This document shows positions 60,141 through 64,000 of a stretch of 64,000 nt of DNA, piece by piece (position 1 is the first letter of the stretch; each line of letters begins with the position of its first letter). The position numbers and the translations under genes were made by a program. The stretch is from contig NC_072801.1 in NCBI RefSeq assembly GCF_028583425.1, positions 14,776,001-14,840,000 on the forward strand, written 5' to 3'. The notes beneath the pieces were generated by a model. The model was not told the DNA's origin. It ran no database searches and saw only the letters and a program-made list of their open reading frames with translations. Origin of the DNA: Eublepharis macularius (Eukaryota > Chordata > Lepidosauria > Squamata > Eublepharidae).

Positions 60141-61420
60141 ATTTATATTCGTTGACAGGTATATGAAATGTCAAGGAATTTTTTTTTAGTGGTGACTAGG
60201 GAGCAGCAGGTAAGCTTTTCTCCAGCTTTTATTCTGTAGATTTTCAGCTCATGTTAAAAACCCTCATAGTAAACACCTGAAACCAGTGGGGGTGGGGGTT
60301 CCCCCTAAGCAAACCTGTACCCACTACTTTCAAATGACTTAACAAGAACAAAGGTAGTGGAAAGTTTGACAATCTCTTATTTTTAATTACCTCCCCATGT
60401 CATAGCAATTAAATAACTTAAAAGCACATCAGAGTACCTGTTCATTTAGGTTCAGATTGTTGTGTTGGTATGCCTCCTCTAACCATGAATATTGTTCACC
60501 CCAAAATTGCTAGCCCTATACCATATACTGTTTTCAAGGGAGGGCTCTTGTATTTTGGAAGCCTGCCATAACTGCAACACCCTTAAGTTAAAAAAACTAT
60601 ACTGTCATACTTAGTTTTCAAACTATATATTATTTTTAGCTTGGTCTTATGCATCAGCATAACTATTAGCAATCTCTGTGTGCTTCGGAGTGCTGCTGTC
60701 CACCACTTTCTTAATTAATTTTCTTTGCATTGCCTTCTAATGGGCTTTTAAACTCACTTGCATGGCCTAAATTAGCTCACTTAAACATGATACTAGTGAG
60801 GTTAAAAGCACTCTCAGTGTCTTGTTTAACTAGGCTGACCACCAATGTAACTACGTGTTCTTAGGCATACAATCATACTTGTAAGACTCGTTGGCCCACA
60901 TTTATTTTGACTCATCTAAATCTCACCTTAGTAATGCAACCGCCAAAGAAAGAAGAAAATGCAGCGTTATCTGATGAAATAGTCGGAGACAGTGAGCATT
61001 GCTCAATAAAATAAAGCCGTTGGATCATTGGGGTGGGGGGGGGGGGAAATCAACTTTGGTTATTATGATAGGCCACAAATTCATTTTGGATTATAGAAGT
61101 TTTATGGAGGGAAATCGCCTGTGAGCATCTGGCTCCTGGTCACTCTCCATAGTGATTAGTAATAGGCAGGAAGCACATTAAAGTGGCATTTGCACTAGTC
61201 TTGCTTGGCTATGCTGGAGATCAATATGACAGATAGGCATGCTGAATGTGAACAGCCTTGGTGGGCTTTTTCTCACAAAACTGAACATCTGGATACTGCC
61301 GGAGAAGCAGTTTTAAAAATGCAAATATATAGTAGTAAATTTAAGCAAAATCAGGACGTAAGCTTCAGTGCAATATTTTAATTCCTAAATGCCATTCTAT
61401 AAACCCTCAATAGTAATTCA
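60141..61420. other. Intergenic stretch
   Basis: A poly-G run occurs near 61,030. Nothing else recognised. Confidence 0.35.
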
Positions 61421-62865
61421 TTTATTGTCCCAGAGTCAGGAGTCAAGAGTTGTATAAAAACACGGTTTGTTTGTTTTTTTAATAAAAAACATGGTCACTA
61501 GCCAACATGTATTGTCATTGACATTACCTTCTTTTTTTAAAAAAAACTGAGCAGGTCCAGTGTTTCTCAAATTCTTGTAGTCACACAAGTTTTTGTACCT
61601 TGGAATTACAGTCTGGAAAAGTATAGTTTATAGAAATAGCAAGGGCCTTATTCTATGCCCCTAAAGACAGAACAGAGGCCCTGTTCAGAAGTCTTATGTC
61701 TCTACAACAGAGAAAGAAGGCTGTGTGGCAACATTCAGTCCAAGTTTTTCCTTATGTACAGACAGAAGGGAAGTGGTTGATCCAATATAAGAAAATCAAA
61801 GCCTGCATGTCTAAAAGACAGTGTTCGGACTGATGTCTTAACATCATCAGCTTTTTCACAAAGGACAATTTATTCCGCAGATTCTTGGAGCAAGTGTGAT
61901 GCCTAGTGCAGTTAACAATTGCCCCAAGTTGATTTGTACTTCAAACTTCCTGTTAGGCAAACAAATTCATTCAGGTTAAGTTCAAATCATCAGCTTCTGT
62001 GTAGTGATACCTCCCCGCTCACTCACAATCTGCTATTCCACAGCAGAAGCAGAGCCTTAATCTGACATCAAGAATCTGTATTTTTCATGTAAGAACACTA
62101 AATCAGAACAAGGATTAACAGAGAAGAGCAATATCAAAGAGGGCTAGACAGATAAAAAGAGGAAATACCAGATGCTGAAGGGTTTCAAGCAAACCATAAG
62201 TACAGAAGACATCTGTATTAATCCTCCCAAAGTCAGCAGTTTGTTGTCCATTCACAAACACCACCATCACTTATTATAGCACCTGACTGCAAATTGAGAG
62301 ACATTCCTTTGTAAAACAGAGGAGTTATGATTAGTATAACACTCTGGAAAATGCTGTTTTCAAGTAGCGCAGTCAGTAGAGAGGCAAGATGGATGACAGT
62401 TGGCATGTCCCAGTATCACAAGGAAATGTGGTGCAAGTCTAGACTCCCTGATGGGCCAGGCTGCACCCAATCTTGCAGAGGTTCTGATAGAATTCATCAT
62501 TACACCACATGAGGGTCTGAACACTTGTTATTTGGCACAAGTTGGAAAGATACTGTCATTTGCATAGACTGGGAAAGAGCAGGAGGTGTGGTCCTCCCGT
62601 ACTTGACCCTAGGCACTTGGATATGGCAAGCCGTGATCTGCTAGCTCTTAATTTGGACACCAACATACCACGGCCAGATGCAACACGAGGGGAGGGGGGG
62701 CAGAAACGCAGGGAAGTTCCAAAGTAAACATTAGTGGCAAGTACACACAGCTTATAACCCACTGTGCTGAAGGCAGCCTGGCAACCATTTTATGGCACCC
62801 AACCAGAGGCTCAATGAGAACATCCTGTTTTTTTCCAGACTGACTGAGGAAAGAGCAGCAGCACA
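61421..62865 (-). other. Probable 3'UTR of the unrecognised gene
   Basis: No open frame follows the stop. Minus-strand AATAAA signals lie at 61,874-61,869 and 61,426-61,421; either could be the transcript end. No repeat of a familiar type was recognised in this stretch, which is unusual for this window and fits UTR sequence. Confidence 0.4.
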
Positions 62866-63320
62866 TCAGAGGCTTAGGAAGCCAAAATTCATCCTTTCTG
62901 CTTCACTGTACTCAGCCACATTTTTCCTTTTTGCTCGCCTCCGGTCACTTTTCTTGCCAGGCCTAGTGCAGACAGAAGGTAAATATGACTTTGAATCCTG
63001 AAGCAGAGGTAGGCCTTGGTTCTTCGCTGGGCCTGGAAGCCATGCCGAGGTAGTTTTGAGAGCTGCACCAAAGACGCAATTCATAGCAAGAGGAGGGCTG
63101 GCGCTATTTACAGAAGAATACCCAGAGCTGGCTTCCAGGGTGGATTCTCGCAGTGTATGGCACACAAGCCACCTCTTCACCCCACCTGGCAGGTCACTTT
63201 TCCTCAGGTCATCTGCAGACTCATTCACAAGGCCCTCTTCATCGCTGGATTCTTGACAGCAATGGTCTTTAGGATCCATGTAAACTACAGTTACATCCAA
63301 GACACCACTGGGAGCTGTAA
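62866..63320 (-). CDS. Unrecognised host gene, last coding exon
   Basis: I do not recognise this protein. After an acceptor (ccccatgtag) the frame stays open for 455 nt to a TGA. It begins TAPSGVLDVTVVYMDPKD, passes an acidic ESSDEEGLVNESADD segment and a Ser-rich segment (EASSGYSSVNSASP), and ends with a basic cluster KKSDRRRAKRKN that could be a nuclear localisation signal, then MNFGFLSL. No membrane segment or known fold is visible. It joins in phase to the exon at 63,588-63,757. It lies upstream of VRK3 on the same strand, where mammals have ZNF473, but there are no zinc fingers here. Confidence 0.7.
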
Positions 63321-63587
63321 CTACATGGGGCAAGGGGGAGAATTCACAATTAGGGTAGCTGCATGAATATTTTCCTAACTCAAATGGATTACCCAAGACG
63401 AGTTTCTAAAACCAGGGTATTTCCAGCTGGTTTATTTCCCCATCTTAGAAAGGGGAACATTCAAATACAACCCCAAGACGCATTGATTATTGATTTTGTG
63501 GCAGAAACTCAACACCTCCCTTCCTGTCCAGACCCTTGACGGGAACACCAACACACACAAAAACAAAGGTAACTGACAAAAGCTCAC

Positions 63588-63757
63588 CCTCCCCTTCCTT
63601 CTCGCCTTCACTTTCTTGATCTCCTTCATAACCTGAGCAGGAATCCAAGCTCCAATCCAGGAAGTTGTCCAGAAGACTCTCTTCCTGGTTGGACAGCTCG
63701 GCAGTCGGGGTCGTTACGAAGCTGCCCCTGTCTTCCTGGATGCTGTCTTCTCTTCTC
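63588..63757 (-). CDS. Unrecognised host gene, penultimate exon
   Basis: A good acceptor (ttcttggtgcag) and a GTGAGC donor bound an open 170-nt segment. It encodes REDSIQEDRGSFVTTPTAEL, then ESLLDNFLDWSLDSCSGYEG and a Glu-rich end. Splicing to the next exon completes a Val codon. The hydrophobic LLDNFLDWSL flanked by acidic residues looks like an amphipathic interaction motif or activation domain, which is only a guess. Upstream exons lie beyond 64,000. Confidence 0.65.
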
Positions 63758-64000
63758 CTGCACCAAGAACACAGCCATTAATACAGAGTCCCTAAACAGA
63801 ATTTAAAATAAATCGGGAGTGGATTTCTAACCTACACTCTCATTCTGAAGAGTTTCCCCAAAGCATCTTTACAATACAAAATGTAGTCAGGAAATATGAG
63901 CAAAATCTGTATCCCAAAGGAGAAATGTCTTAACGTGAGTATTTTTAGATATGGTTATTTCAGTGATGTCACTTATGATTTATGTCCTTCATGTTAGATT
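63758..64000 (-). other. Intron of the unrecognised gene
   Basis: Lies upstream of the 63,588-63,757 exon on the minus strand. No further exon is visible before the window ends. Confidence 0.4.

Overview
This window is vertebrate nuclear DNA, most likely from a squamate reptile (lizard; gecko-like is possible but not proven). Reasons: spliced host exons with long introns; a full tRNA-headed Sauria-type SINE; a 5S-rRNA-headed SINE; L2/CR1-type LINE 3' ends; Penelope-like repeats; a DIRS-like element; and many foldback hAT-type DNA transposons. Nothing bacterial, plasmid or phage-like is present.

The main gene is VRK3 (vaccinia-related kinase 3, a pseudokinase) on the minus strand. Twelve coding exons can be placed between about 58.64 kb (start codon in a CpG island) and 33.02 kb (stop), followed by a 3'UTR ending near 31.6 kb. 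The exon lengths sum to 1,296 nt, an exact open frame of 431 codons plus stop, compared with 474 residues in human VRK3. The protein has the N-terminal zinc ribbon, a basic Ser/Pro-rich linker and the kinase-like domain. The catalytic-loop aspartate (HGD) is present here, while the DFG/DYG aspartate is lost as in other VRK3 proteins.

To the right, on the minus strand, are the last two exons (63,757-62,866) of a gene I do not recognise, with an acidic middle and a basic C-terminus. To the left, a CpG island at 14.25-15.5 kb has a minus-strand 5'UTR-like exon with a good splice donor at 15,096. The gene it starts would have its coding part beyond position 1; NUP62 is a guess from mammalian gene order only. 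No convincing protein-coding exon was found in 1-14 kb or 16-31 kb.

Most of the rest is transposable-element debris. The most interesting signal is two Penelope-like repeat families whose arms carry complete hammerhead-ribozyme cores (CUGANGA, stem II, GAAA, a two-base-pair self-complementary stem III, NUH cleavage site). Several of them sit in near-perfect head-to-head palindromes. Other structures are six copies of one foldback hAT-type family with 8-bp target duplications, a nested DNA transposon with a 15-bp flanking duplication, a CpG-rich hAT element inside a SINE, a 1.44-kb inverted-repeat element with internal tandem repeats, a 5.5-kb broken DIRS-like fossil in a VRK3 intron, and a short Ty3/gypsy-like fossil.
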